NCBI GenBank assembly: GCA_036873135.1
Contig: JAPTYO010000022.1
Span: 6,911,785 to 6,975,784, forward strand
DNA length: 64,000 nt
Source: Clarkia xantiana subsp. parviflora
Taxonomy: Eukaryota > Streptophyta > Magnoliopsida > Myrtales > Onagraceae
Direction: 5' to 3'
Of this stretch, positions 35,393-46,107 are shown piece by piece. Position 1 is the first letter of the stretch, and each line of letters starts with the position of its first letter. Below the pieces are notes generated by a model. That model had not been told where the DNA came from. It worked only from the letters and a program-made list of their open reading frames with translations, and ran no database searches. The position numbers were made by a program, and so were the translations under genes.

Positions 35393-35689
35393 TTCCATTC
35401 ATTTTGCACCTTATTATTATTATGTGTGGATGAGTGTGAGTGAGTGTGTTAATAAATAATATAGATAGCTAGCTATAATAACAACACTGACTGGTAACCA
35501 AATCACCAATTAATTATAATAATAAATTAAGTTTATTTATAAATTTTGATGGATTGTGGATCGGGCCACCCCAACCAGGGAAGGGAGTCTTGGACTCTTG
35601 GTCAAGGGTAGGGCTGACATAGTGAGGCTACTGCTAATACCACAACTATACCATATTTTTTCCACCCATACTATAATCATTGTGGTTAT
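35393..35689 (+). other. 3' UTR and flank of the phospholipase D gene
   Basis: Contains several AATAAA-like signals (AATAAATAATATAG near 35451, AATAATAAATTAAG near 35518). No further gene is seen. The LTR of element C begins at 35690, so the whole 3' flank is under 300 bp. The five bases before it (35685-35689, GTTAT) would be one copy of C's target duplication; the other copy is lost. Confidence 0.6.
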
Positions 35690-36407
35690 TGTTGGATCAC
35701 GGTGGAACTCCGGTACGATCTTGACGGCGATCCGAGCTCCTTTGCTCCACGTAATCCTGCAAGAAGGGATAGACCGGACAGTGACCCAGAATCCCTCTCC
35801 GACGCTTAAATGAGTATCTCGTATGGACTGACAAGCAGTAAACTCAAAATGTGTATCTCAAAAACGTAATGTGATCTGAGGTAACCTCTACCCTTTTATA
35901 GGCGGAGAGGTACCTCAGTTACCTGGTGAACCGTTGGGGTGGTTAGCCCATATTCCGCGTATTTCGGGCACGATCCCGCCTATCTAGGCCATGATCTCGC
36001 TTATCTCGGCCACGCCCCGCGTATCTCGGCCACGCTCCGCGTATCTCAACCACGCTCCGCGTATCTTGGCCACGCCCCGCGTATCTCGGCCTCAACCACT
36101 GATAGCAAATCCCGACCAATGTCGGTGACTCCAGAGTTATCTCATTGTGTCACCGCTCGGGGCCCCTCGTCATCGTGACAGGGCCAATCATTCTCAGGGA
36201 TTCATTATCGGGGCCTACTTAAAGGCATCTCATCGGGAGCATCCAGCTCATCTATCGGGACCGACTCTGTCGGGACCTTTCATCATCGGGACTCCCTCTG
36301 CCGGGACCCTTCGCCTTGGTCTTCTTGACCTCCTTTTAGGGCCCAGTAAGCCTGCTCACCGTTTCCTCGTCGTTTAAAGGGCCTAACGGCCATAGCGAAA
36401 CCCATCA
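35690..36407 (-). repeat. 3' LTR of element C
   Basis: 718 bp, TGTTGGATCACGG...AAACCCATCA on the plus strand. It is the reverse complement of the LTR type seen in B (TGATGGG...CCAACA). The polypurine tract lies at about 36408-36419 in reverse. It has a tandem series of about 20-bp units (35952-36098) and a TATA box (CTTTTATAGGC on the plus strand, near 35893). Confidence 0.9.
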
Positions 36408-36787
36408 TTTGCCCCCAAGACATGAGGGACTTACAGTTCGTCGTGTCTTTCAACTCCCAACCTCCCGATCTCGGAGTCGGGGACCTTTCCCTTGATACAG
36501 TCACTTGATACAAATCTTCTCGTTCACGTTTCCTCGATGCCTTGAGGATAACCACCAAATCCAAAATGACTCCTCGGTTCCCCTGCCATTATATGCAGCA
36601 GATAACGAAGCAACGTCTTTGGCACCCGTGCCTGATTTTTCGCGCCTGCTTTTTCTGAAAAAGTGCTTTTCAGGCCGTTTCATCATTACACCCGTTGCCA
36701 TTCTGCACGTTTCATCTCAACGGCTCAGATCAAAACGCTTCGACTTCGACGATTCAGATTAGAACGTCCTTTCGACTGTCCTCTTCT

Positions 36788-36800
36788 CCTATAAAACCCT
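36788..36800 (+). promoter_or_regulatory. TATA-like box of the antisense gene in element C
   Basis: CCTATAAAACCC lies about 165 bp upstream of the ATG at 36960, on the plus strand, which is the antisense strand of C. The same motif and spacing are seen in B (near 58706-58714, minus). Confidence 0.5.
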
Positions 36801-36959
36801 AACCCTGGGCACAGTTTCCCTTTTACCGTTTATGAAATTCCAAAAGCTCTCTGCAACTTTTGAGAACCCAGGCTCTGTGATTTCAAAAGCTCTCCGACCT
36901 ACTGTTCTTCGAACAACCTTCCGGCGACGTCAAGTTCATCCTTCCTTCCTCCAATCATC

Positions 36960-38647
36960 ATGTCTGGTAAGGATTTCTTCCTCGTTGCTCCTATATCTTT
37001 TCCTTCATCTTTGCCTAGTTTGTTTGCAATTTTCCGAAAAACCCAATGTACCTTTCCTTGCCGTGGCTGATTTTTCAGACAGTGGATCTAGTTCCGAGGG
37101 AAGAAAGCCCTTCAATTTTGACTATGCTCTCAACGAGATTTCCAGCACTGCTTACGATGCAGCTCTCCGGGAGGGATGCATCACCTCTACCTGGGAACCT
37201 CGCTTCCCATACCCCTGGCCCCGCCTCTCGAGTAACCTTGAGGTTACTCGTTCCCGGAAAGGGGAGGTATTTGTCTCTACGGGGCAAATATCAGCGGGGA
37301 TCAGATTCCCCTTCTATGGCAACCTGGTCGAGATGTGCCAACACTACAAGACGCATCCGACCACTTTCTCCCCTCATGCCATCCGCCTATGGAATGCCTT
37401 CCAAGTGCTTTGCTTCCGACAGAAATGGGTTTACAGCCTCAAGCTCTTCAGAACCTTCTATGGGATGAAGTGCAACGAGGCGGGGGTCTGTGCCTTCTAC
37501 CCCCGCATGCCGAAGTGGAACAAGACGCAACTCGGGTTGTGCAACTGGACCAATGACACCTGGAAGGTGGTCAAGGGTCGGGGGCTCCTGGTCGACACGG
37601 GGTCCAATAACAGTGGGTGGAAGAGGAGCTACTTCTTCATCCAAAACTCCTCGATCCCGTGGCCCCGATGGGAGGTGGAAGCGGACTCTCCTCCCGCTTA
37701 CCACACCTATTCTGATGAAGACTTCCAGACCCTTCAACTCATCCAGTTCTACCGATGGGGGGAGTCCTATACTCCCCTCGACGCCAATTCTCTCGTGGAG
37801 CGGGACCTGGTGAATGCCGGGATCCGACTCCTCGACATAGTCTCCGGGGGTCAGCTCTTCGACGGCCCCTCCAATAGGGTTCCTTGGTAACGTTTCTAAC
37901 TTCTGTGTTTTACTGTTTGCAGCTAAGAAGGTATCCGTGCTGACCAATCTGAACCTTAAGCAGGGGGAGACTGATGCTGTCCGCCCTACGCGGAAGAGGA
38001 AGTCAGCCAAGAAGGCTGCTGCTCCATCGGGATCTCCTTCCGCGGAGAGGCCAAAGCGGAGCCGCGTTGGGGTGGACAAGCTCTTCGATGTCCAGACCGC
38101 TGAAGAAGGTAAAAAGCTCTGCCTCGCTATTAAATCGTATAGGAAGCTAGTTCCGAAGGAATTGATCCCTTCGACCATGGAGGCCCGCATCGCCGATGTC
38201 AAACGTGTTCCCCGAGGTGAAACTCCTCGTGTCCTGAAGGCGGGCTACTACAACTACCGCGGGAAGGACCAATATGTCTCTCGGCGTATCGTCTGGTGTA
38301 AGGGCCCTAACGAACATCTTGATTATGTTTCTGAAGCCTCCTCTCGTCCTCTAGGTGCAAGTTACTCGAGAGCTCCGTCGGGTGCTGGAGCCTCAGCCGG
38401 TGCACCACCTTCAGCAGGGGCACCACATTTCTCCAGCGGAGAGACCCCGACCAGCGAACAGTTTCGTCGGGTGGAGAGCCTGGACTCCTCCGAGGAGACC
38501 GATGAGGGTGGCTCCCTTCGCCATCGTCGGAGGACGGGGCAGTCCCCACTGAAACCAACCTCCAAGGGGCTGCCCCCCTCGCCTTCTTCACAACAACAGC
38601 GACAACCGTCGCCCATCCACGACTTCACCTTCCCCAGCCCGGGGTGA
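36960..38647 (+). CDS. antisense gene of element C (putative gypsy-type transposon domain protein)
   Basis: Exon 1 is 36960-36966 (ATG TCT G). A 112-bp GT-AG intron (36967-37078, ending TTTTTCAG, phase 1) joins it to exon 2, beginning DSGSSSEGRKPFNFDY. The core includes GEVFVSTGQISAGIRFPFYG, HPTTFSPHAIRLWNAFQVL, FRTFYGMKCNEAGVCAFYP and SYFFIQNSSIPWPRWEVE. The first frame stops at 37890 after a one-base loss relative to B, and 37937-38647 continues (LKQGETDAVRPTRKRKSAKK, KAGYYNYRGKDQYVSRRIVW, a Ser/Pro-rich tail). It ends at the integrase deletion junction, so the coiled-coil exon is absent. Function unknown. Confidence 0.7.
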
Positions 38648-38683
38648 GTCGGAGGCACGCCCCTCCACGACTCAAGTCGGCCC

Positions 38684-39617
38684 TAGCTTTTATCCATTTA
38701 GAAAAGTAGTCGATGGTGACTACGATATGTGTTCACTGACCTGTAGATTGGGGTAGGGGTCCAATAAGATCAATCCCCCATTGAGCAAAGGGCCAGGCTC
38801 TCATCATGGGAGTAAGATCTGCTGGTGGTTTGGTGATCCTTGGAGCGTAAATTTGGCAGGCAAAGCAAGCCCGAACTAACGCTGCTGCTTCTTTGTGCAT
38901 TGTCGGCCAATAGAATCCCTGTCGCAATGCCTTGAGTACTAAGGTTTTGGCTCCTTTGTGGCAACCCGCCTCCCCTCCATGTAGGTATACCATTATCCTT
39001 TCCGTTTGAGGAGCGGCTATGCACCTTAGGTGAGTATCCTCTGTAGAGATATCCATCTAAGATCACGAAGCGTCCAGTTGCTCTTTGAATTTGGGTTGCT
39101 TCTATCGGGTTTTCTGGGAGAGTTCATTTTTCTAAGTAGTTTTGGATGGGGGTGATCCAAGAATCGGGAGCCTGGATATTAAGGATTTCAGCTCTTTCTT
39201 CTACTGCTGAATAGAGGGATCTATCGACGAAGTGCACCATGGTTGGAGGGGCATTTCCTAGGGCGAACTTACTGAGGTCCGCCTCTTTATTCTCCTCTCG
39301 AGGAATAGCTTCTATTCGGAAGTGAGGCATACCTTGAATGAGCCTTCGTACTTCTTCAGCGTACTTCTTCATATTTTCTCCTTTGGCGACATACGTTCCG
39401 TTTTTCTGATTGATGATTAACTCAGAGTGGCACCGTACTTTTAAATTAGTAATGCCCATACCTTTAGCTATTCGGAGGCCTATTAGCAGAGCTTCATACT
39501 CAGCCTCGTTATTGGTTGCTCGAAAATTTAAGGCAAGAGCGTAGCGAAGTGGCTCTCCATCAGGCGGCGTTAATACTAGACCTGCTCCGTATCCCAAGGC
39601 GGAAGATGATCCATCAG
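38684..39617 (-). pseudogene. element C integrase N-terminus and archaeal-type RNase H fragment
   Basis: Minus strand: RNase H (39617-39124) begins DGSSSALGYGAGL at the insertion point of B and continues RATNNEAEYEALLIGLRIAKG and IEAIPREENKEAD. A frameshift zone follows, then the integrase zinc region (CFACQIYAPRI, with HGGEAGCHKGAK) and WPFAQWGIDLIGPLP. A TGA at 38733 precedes VTIDYFSKWI. Right after that (38684) the sequence switches to the end of the antisense gene, so the integrase catalytic core and C-terminus are gone. Confidence 0.85.
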
Positions 39618-40333
39618 TGATGGGTTTCGCTATGGCCGTTAGGCCCTTTAACGGTGAGGAAACAGTGAATAGGCCCACTGGGCCCTAAAAGGAGGTCAAG
39701 AAGACCAAGGCGAAGGGTCCCGACAAAGGGAGTCCCGATGATGAGAGGTCCCGACAGAGTCGGACCCGATAGGCAAGCTGGACGCTCCCGACTATATGCC
39801 TTTAAGTAGGCCCCGATGATGAATCCCTGAGAATGATTGGCGATGTCACGATGACGAGGGGCCCCGAGCGGTGACACAATGAGATAACTCTGGAGTCCCC
39901 GATATTGGTCGGGACTTGCTATCAGAGGTTGAGGCCGAGATACGCGGGGCGTGGCCAAGATACGCGGAGCGTGATTAAGATATGCGGAGCGTGGCCGAGA
40001 TACGCGGGGCGTGGCCGAGATAAGCGAGATCATGGCCTAGATAGGCGGGATCGTGCCCGAGATACGCGGAATATGGGCTAACCACCCCAACGGTTCACCA
40101 GGTAACTGAGGTACCTCTCCGCCTATAAAAGGGCAGAGGTTACCTCAGATCAAGGGGGTTTTGACGATACACTACTTGAGATTACTGCTTGCCAATTCAT
40201 ACGAGATACTCATTTAAGCATCAGAGAGGGATTCTGTGTCACCGCCCGGTCAATCCCCTCTTGCAGGATTATGTGGAGCGAAGGAGCTCGGATCGCCGTC
40301 AAGACCGTACCGGAGTTCCACCGTGATCCAACA
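39618..40333 (+). repeat. 5' LTR of element B
   Basis: 716 bp, TGATGGG...CCAACA. U3 has about seven units of a 20-bp motif (GAGATACGCGGGGCGTGGCC type; about 39929-40075), followed by a TATA box (CCTATAAAAGGG near 40122). Compared with the 3' LTR, this copy has three more units (60 bp). Confidence 0.92.
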
Positions 40334-40334
40334 T

Positions 40335-40351
40335 TGGCGCCGTCTGTGGGA
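40335..40351 (+). other. primer-binding site of element B
   Basis: TGGCGCCGTCTGTGGGA starts one base after the 5' LTR, identical to the site in element A. Confidence 0.8.
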
Positions 40352-40370
40352 AACGTAACAAAAGGCTAAT

Positions 40371-41702
40371 ATGCCTTCTACTCGTTCAATGGCGACTGGC
40401 AAGCAAAGAAGACAAGGACAATCTGGTGGTTCCCGTTATCCTGCTGGGACGACTCTGAATTCACCACCGGAGCATGATGAGGACCAGAATCTCCCTGCTG
40501 AGGTCTCCCAGACAGGGGGCACAACGAAGTCCCCGAAGATGCTGCTCAGCACCATGAGAATAGGGAGCAGAAGGCTCCCCCAAATGCGGACCTGACATAG
40601 GCTGTGGCGGATGCCATGCCGCTGTTTTTGGCAGCCGTGGAGGCTCTATTAGATCGAAGAGAGGCTGCGAGGAGACAGGAGGAAGTGCCCCCACCAACAG
40701 AGGTTCAGAATGTGCAAGAGGCCCAACCTCGGAGCCAGGATAAGGGTAAGGAGCCTGCTCAGTCGGAGCGATTTGTAGTCGATGGGCAAGGACCAGTGCA
40801 GCATAGGACCATTCCCCTTAATGGTCCTATTACCCCCGATCAGGTGGTGAAGATCGTGAACATCTGCATGGGAGAGCAGAAACCGCTGCGGTCGGAACTG
40901 AGGGATCGATCCTCTCATCCCTTTGTTCCCCGACTGATAGACACCCTCGCCCCGCCAGGGCTGGGTATCCCCACGATTAAGGAGTATGATGGCGAGGGAG
41001 ATCCGGTTCGTCATGTCCAGAATCACCTCATGGCGTGTTTGGGCAGAGCCCCGAGTGAAGATATCGTGTGTACACTGTTCCCGAACACACTTGGTGAGAA
41101 AGCCCTGACCTGGTTCTTCAGTCTGCCCCCAGGGTGCATCACATGCTGGGCCGATATGCACGACCACTTTATTCAGCAGTACCAGGGTCGTCGACGTTTG
41201 TGAAGAGTGTGAGGTCCCTGACCCAGGTGGTGCAGAGGCCCGATGAGTCGCTGGCACACTATTACCAGCGACACACTGCCAGCGTGGCGGAGATTGACAA
41301 GGAAATTTCGGAAGGTGAGACCATCCGTACCTTCATTCGGAACCTAACAGCCCCCTATGGTTCCGACTTGATGCACAGTGTGAATGAAGAAGCCTGTGTG
41401 GAATATGGAGGCATTGCAGATGAAGCGGCAAATCGACGTCCAGGAGTCGAAAATAGCTACTGGAGAACTTAAGCCCCCGAAGTAAAATAAGGGAAAGCAG
41501 TCGTCCAAACCCTTGGACGATCGTAAGTCGAAGGATAAATTCGAGAGCAGTCGGAGTCGAGGCCGCTCTGATCGAAGGGAGGATAGGCGTTCCTCGAGGA
41601 AGGACAGGCAGGAGGATCATAACATTCCTCTCAACAGCTCTATGTCGGAGGTGTTAACGGTCATGGAGCGACAGGGTATTTCCAGGTACCCCCCGAAGAA
41701 GG
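40371..41702 (+). pseudogene. gag of element B, 5' part
   Basis: Starts MPSTRSMATGKQRRQ at 40371. A TGA at 40593-40595 and a frameshift near 41200 break it. Homology to A's gag is continuous: QHRTIPLNGPITPDQVVKI, HPFVPRLIDTLAPPGLGIP, KEYDGEGDPVRHV, LTWFFSLPPGCITCWADMHD, SVRSLTQVVQRPDESLAHYY, then the basic region and SRYPPKK, where element A has inserted. The rest of gag resumes at 51044. Confidence 0.88.
41698..41702. repeat. left target-site duplication of element A (GAAGG)
   Basis: GAAGG here and GAAGG at 51044-51048 flank element A. Removing A and one copy restores a gag sequence that matches A's own gag in this place. Confidence 0.92.
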
Positions 41703-42483
41703 TGATGGGTTCCGATGGAATCGTTAGCCCCGTTAACAGCCAATGGACGGCGAGTAGGTCCAGTGGGCCTCGTGAAAAGCCTGGAGGGCCCAGAGGCCCA
41801 GTATGAAGGGTCCCGACTTTAGCGGTCCCGATGTATGAGCTGAATGCTCCCGACAAGAAGCCTCTGAGTAGGCCCCGATATGCCTTAGTAAAGGCCCCGA
41901 TATGCCTTAGTAAAGGCCCCATTGATATAAGCCCCACAGAGGCTGGACCCGTCCCGTGAGACAAGGGGTCCTGGATGGTGACCTAGAATGAGATAACTCT
42001 GGAGTCCCCAACAGGAGTCGAGACTTGTGATCAGAGGATAAAGACTGAGAAACCCGCCTACTAGATAGAGTAATGGGAGACGGTTAAAGATATAGATAAG
42101 TCCCCCGAGATACGCAGGGCGTGCCCGAGATACGCGAAGTATGGGTAAGATACGCAGAGCGTGGGGCGAAATCTACGGAATCCCTAACGATATATACGGA
42201 ATCATGGCGAGATACACGGAATCATAGGAAAAACGGCCAACCACGGCCACAGGTAACTGAGTAACTTCCCCTCCTATATAAAGGAAGAAGTTACCTCAGA
42301 AAACGCTAATCATCTAATACGTACTTTGATTATTGCTGCCACCCCATTGATACATACTCATTTAAGCATCGGAGAGGGATTCTGGGTCACCACCCAGGTC
42401 ATCCCCTTTTGCAGGATTACGCGGAGCCCAGGAGTCCAAGCTTTCCGTTAAGGACGTAACGGAGCTTCGTCCGTGATCCAACA
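41703..42483 (+). repeat. 5' LTR of element A
   Basis: 781 bp, TGATGGG...CCAACA. Tandem GATACGC-type units lie at about 42103-42233, with a TATA box (CTATATAAAGG, near 42274). Confidence 0.95.
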
Positions 42484-42484
42484 T

Positions 42485-42501
42485 TGGCGCCGTCTGTGGG
42501 A
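42485..42501 (+). other. primer-binding site of element A
   Basis: TGGCGCCGTCTGTGGGA, one base after the LTR, as in B. Confidence 0.8.
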
Positions 42502-42537
42502 AACTAACAAAAAGCCAAATTAGTTTCTACCAGATCA

Positions 42538-44915
42538 ATGGCCGGTGGTGGCAAGAAGAAGCAAGTTCAGGCCGGCAGTTCTCGTCCCGCAGGAACTGTA
42601 AACTCCCCGTTGCTGGAGCATGTTGCTGAACAAGAGGAACACCCTGCTGCTTCTCAGACAGGGGGGCATGGTGACGATGCGGTCTCAGTCCGAGACACAG
42701 AGGTGAACCGGCGAGGTATCCCGCGAAGGGAGGTGGATGATGCTCCCCCAAACCCGGTGGGGCGTGGAGGAGAAGAAGTCCCGCGAAGGGAGGAAGGATC
42801 ATCTTCAAACTCGGAGCTGGCCAAGGCAGTAGCAGAGGCTATGCCCATGTTCTTGGCTGCCATGGAAGCCTTGTTGGATAAGAGAGAGGCTGCCAGGAGG
42901 GCGGAGGAGTTGCCACCGCGAGAAGAGTTACCTCCACCCCCTCCGAGGAGGGTCCCGGAAGAACAGGAGGTTCCGCCCAGGAACAGGGGTAAGGAACCCG
43001 CGCACTTGGAGAAATTCGTGGTCGACGGACCGGGGCCAGTGCAAAACAGAACCATTCCCCTAAATGGCCCCATCACCCCCGATCAGGTGGTGAAGATCGT
43101 TAGCATCTGCATGGGCGATCAGAAGCAGATGACATCGGAGCTGAGGGATCGATCCAGTCATCCTTTTGTTCCGCGGCTGATAGATACCGTCGCCCCGCCT
43201 GGGTTAGGTATTCCGGCCATCAAGGAGTATGATGGTGAAGGGGACCCAGTTCGCCACGTTCAGAGACACGTCCAGGCCTGTATGGGTAGGACTTCGAACG
43301 ATGATCTCATATGTTCGCTGTTCCCGATCACCTTGGGAGAAAGGGCCATGACGTGGTTCTTCAGCCTACCGCCGGGAAGTATTACGTGCTGGGCCGATAT
43401 GCACGACCGCTTCATCAAGCAGTACCAAGGTCGAAGGCGTCTCCTGAAGAGTGTAAGGTCCCTGACCCAGGTGGTACAGAGACCCGATGAATCGTTGGCA
43501 TACTATTACCAACGGTTCACTGCGAGTGCCGCGGAGATTGATGAAGAGATATCGGAGGGAGAAACCATCCGAACTTTCCTTCGGAACCTTACTGCTCCGT
43601 ATGGTTCCGACCTGATGCACAGTGTAGCCGCGAAGGCTGTGTGGAGAATGGAGGCCCTGCAAGCGAGGGTAAAAAAGCAAATCGACGTCCAGGAGTCGAA
43701 GATTGCTGCCGGAGAGCTTGATCCTCCGAAATCGGGAAGAGGAAAGCCATCGTCCAAGCCGTCGGATGATCGCAAAGGGAGCGACAAGTCGGAGGGGAGT
43801 AGGAACCGTGGTCGCCCCGAAAGAAAGGAGGACAAGCGTCCTCCGAAGAAGGATAACCGCGAGGGTCGTAGTATCCCCATCAAAAGCTCGATGACCTCCG
43901 TGCTAGCTGTGATGGATCGGCAAGGTCTTGCCCGATACCCCCCGAGGAAGGAAGGAGAATTCTTGGGAGGTCGCTCTGATCGTTATTGTCGGTGCCATCG
44001 AGCCAATGGTCACGACACAGATAATTGTCGGGAGCTGAAGAAGGAGATAGAGAAGCTGATCCAGAAGGGGAAGCTTAAGGAATTCGTTGGAAGGGGAAGG
44101 TGCCGATCCCGTTCCAAAAGTCGGTCGCGGTCCTGTTCCAAGTCCCGTGACCGATCCCCGAAGAAGAAGAAGGTTGAGACGGAGCCCTCTGGTTCTGGCA
44201 CCCGTAAGGAGAGACGGGGGACCATTAACGTCATTCACGGAGGAATGGCAGCGGGAGGAGACACCACCGCTTCTCGGGAGAATTATGCTTCCCACATCTC
44301 CGCTGCTGTGGTGCTAGGCAAGAGGTCCCGTTCGTGGACTCTGAAGGAGGAAATGGTGATTTCTTTCTCGGCGGAAGATTTGATAGCCGTGGGAAGCCCC
44401 CACGATGACGCCTTGGTCGTGACCCTAGACGTGGGCGGATTCGAGATGAAGCGGATCCTGATAGATGGAGGGAGCTCCTCCGACATTCTTTTCATGGATG
44501 CCTTGGAGGCCATGGGAAAGACGAAGAAGGACCTGACGCAGGTGAACTTCCGATGGTGGGCTTCTCTGGATCGACTTCCTATCCGGTGGGGATGATTACC
44601 TTACCAGTAGAGTTTGGTAGCGGCTGGAAGATGGAACGGCGGAACGTCGATTTCGTCGTGGTAGAATCCGCGGGAACCTACAATGCTATTATCGGGAGGA
44701 CCATCAACCCTCTCATGGCAGTCGCCTCGACAGTCCACCAAAAGATGAAGTTCCCGATTGACCATGGTGTCGGAGAGGTCAAGGGCGACCAGGTGGCGTC
44801 ACGAAAGTGCTATGTTAATGCCACTCGACGGAGAAGAAGGGAAGCAATGGCTGTCCTGCAGACCGATGCCGATCCTCGAGAGGAGTTTGGGCGTCCCGCC
44901 CCATGGAAGATCTGA
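42538..44915 (+). pseudogene. gag-protease of element A (one frameshift in protease)
   Basis: The first 685 codons (42538-44595) hold an acidic/Pro-rich N-terminus, the capsid-like gag domain (about residues 205-340: KEYDGEGDPVRHVQ, AMTWFFSLPPGSITCWADMH, SVRSLTQVVQRPDESLAYYY), the knuckle CRCHRANGHDTDNC (about 483-496), an Arg/Ser-rich nucleic-acid-binding tract, and the start of the protease with LIDGGSSSDILF. A one-base deletion near 44550 shifts the frame. 44553-44915 then finishes the protease (MITLPVEFGSGWK, YNAIIGRT, GDQVASRKCY) until a second one-base loss at about 44900. gag and protease therefore were originally one frame, and gag itself is intact. Confidence 0.92.
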
Positions 44916-45991
44916 AGGAGGTTGAGATTGACGGACCTCGAAGGAAGGTGAAGATCGGGTCTGCTTTGTCGGAAGAAAGAGCCCGAAAGCTGATCGAGCT
45001 TCTGAAAGAGTTCAAGGAGCTGTTTGCCTGGTCCCCGAGTGATATGCCAGGAATCAGTCCCGACGTGATAGTGCACGAGCTGAAGATTGATCCCGCGATT
45101 AAGCCTATCGCGCAGAGGAGGCGTCCGATGGGCGCGGATAAGAGAATCGCGATCCAGCAGGAGGTGGGCAGACTGCTCGATGCTGGATTCATCAAGGAAC
45201 TCCGATTCCAGACGTGGGTCGCTAACCCAGTCCTGGTGCGGAAGAGTAATGGGAAGTGGCGAATGTGTGTCGATTTCCGCGACTTGAACAAGGCCTGCCC
45301 GAAGGACTGCTATCCGCTCCCGAGGATCGACCAGTTGGTAGATGCCACATCGGGACATGAGCTGCTGAGCTTCATGGATGCTTATTCCAGGTACAACCAG
45401 ATCAAGATGGCGAAGGAGGATGCCCCCCACACAGCTTTCTATGCTGACAGTGACGTCTACCACTACGACGTGATGCCCTTCGGATTGATCAACGCCAGAG
45501 CAACTTACCAGCGGATGGTAAACAAGTTGTTCGGAGACATGTTGGGGAAGACCATGGAGGCATATGTGGATGACATGCTCGTGAAGTCCCGACAAGCAGG
45601 AGACCACGTCCAAAACTTGGCGGCGGCGTTCGAGCGGATGAGGTTTCATCAGGTTCGGTTGAACCCGGACAAGTGTGCCTTCTGGGTGAACTCGGGGAAG
45701 TTCCTAGGGTTCATGGTGAGCCAGTGAGGAATCGAGGTGAACCCTGAGAAGCTGCGAGCAATCGAAGAGATGCAGTCCCCGAAGAATCATCGGGAGGTTC
45801 AAGTGTTGAATGGCCGGTTGGCCGCGGTGCATCGGTTCCTATCCAAGGCGAGTGACAGAGCCATGCCATTTTTTGATGTGCTAAGGGCTCACAAGAAGTT
45901 TGAATGGTCCGATAAGTGCGAGGAGGCATTCCAAGCACTCAAGCAGCATCTCCGTACCCTCCCGCCGTTGGCGAAACCGGCTCCAGGCTAG
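44903..45991 (+). pseudogene. reverse transcriptase of element A
   Basis: 44903-45727 encodes the RT palm and fingers: VLVRKSNGKWRMCVDFRDLN, LPRIDQLVDATSGHELLSFM, DVMPFGLINARATYQRMVN and the catalytic EAYVDDMLVKS. A TGA at 45725 replaces a sense codon present in B, and the thumb continues in frame (45737-45991, VQVLNGRLAAVHRFLSKASD) to a TAG where B has GAG. Inactive unless read through. Confidence 0.92.
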
Positions 45992-46107
45992 CCGCTTTAT
46001 CTCTATTTGGCTGTTTCTGATGTTGCTGTTAGTTCTGTTTTGATTAAGATTGTCAAGGGCAACCAAGTGCTTGTCTATTATGTAAGCAAGGCATTGCCAA
46101 GTCAGAA

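Noticed and set aside
35939..36377. Plus-strand frames across the LTR of C (repeats of AYLGHDPAYLGH type)
   Set aside because: They lie wholly inside an LTR and reflect its 20-bp repeats; the counterparts in B's LTR are on the other strand.
37880..37937. A second GT-AG intron in the antisense gene between the domain core and LKQGETD (also in B near 57660-57705 and G near 830-875)
   Set aside because: The interval is only 42-44 nt, below the usual plant minimum, and in B it reads through in frame. A frameshift in a T-rich linker explains C and G as well.
43366..44513. Minus-strand open frames over gag and protease of A, and similar ones over pol of A and B
   Set aside because: They overlap well-conserved plus-strand coding sequence and have no recognisable motifs or promoter; they are shadows of codon bias.
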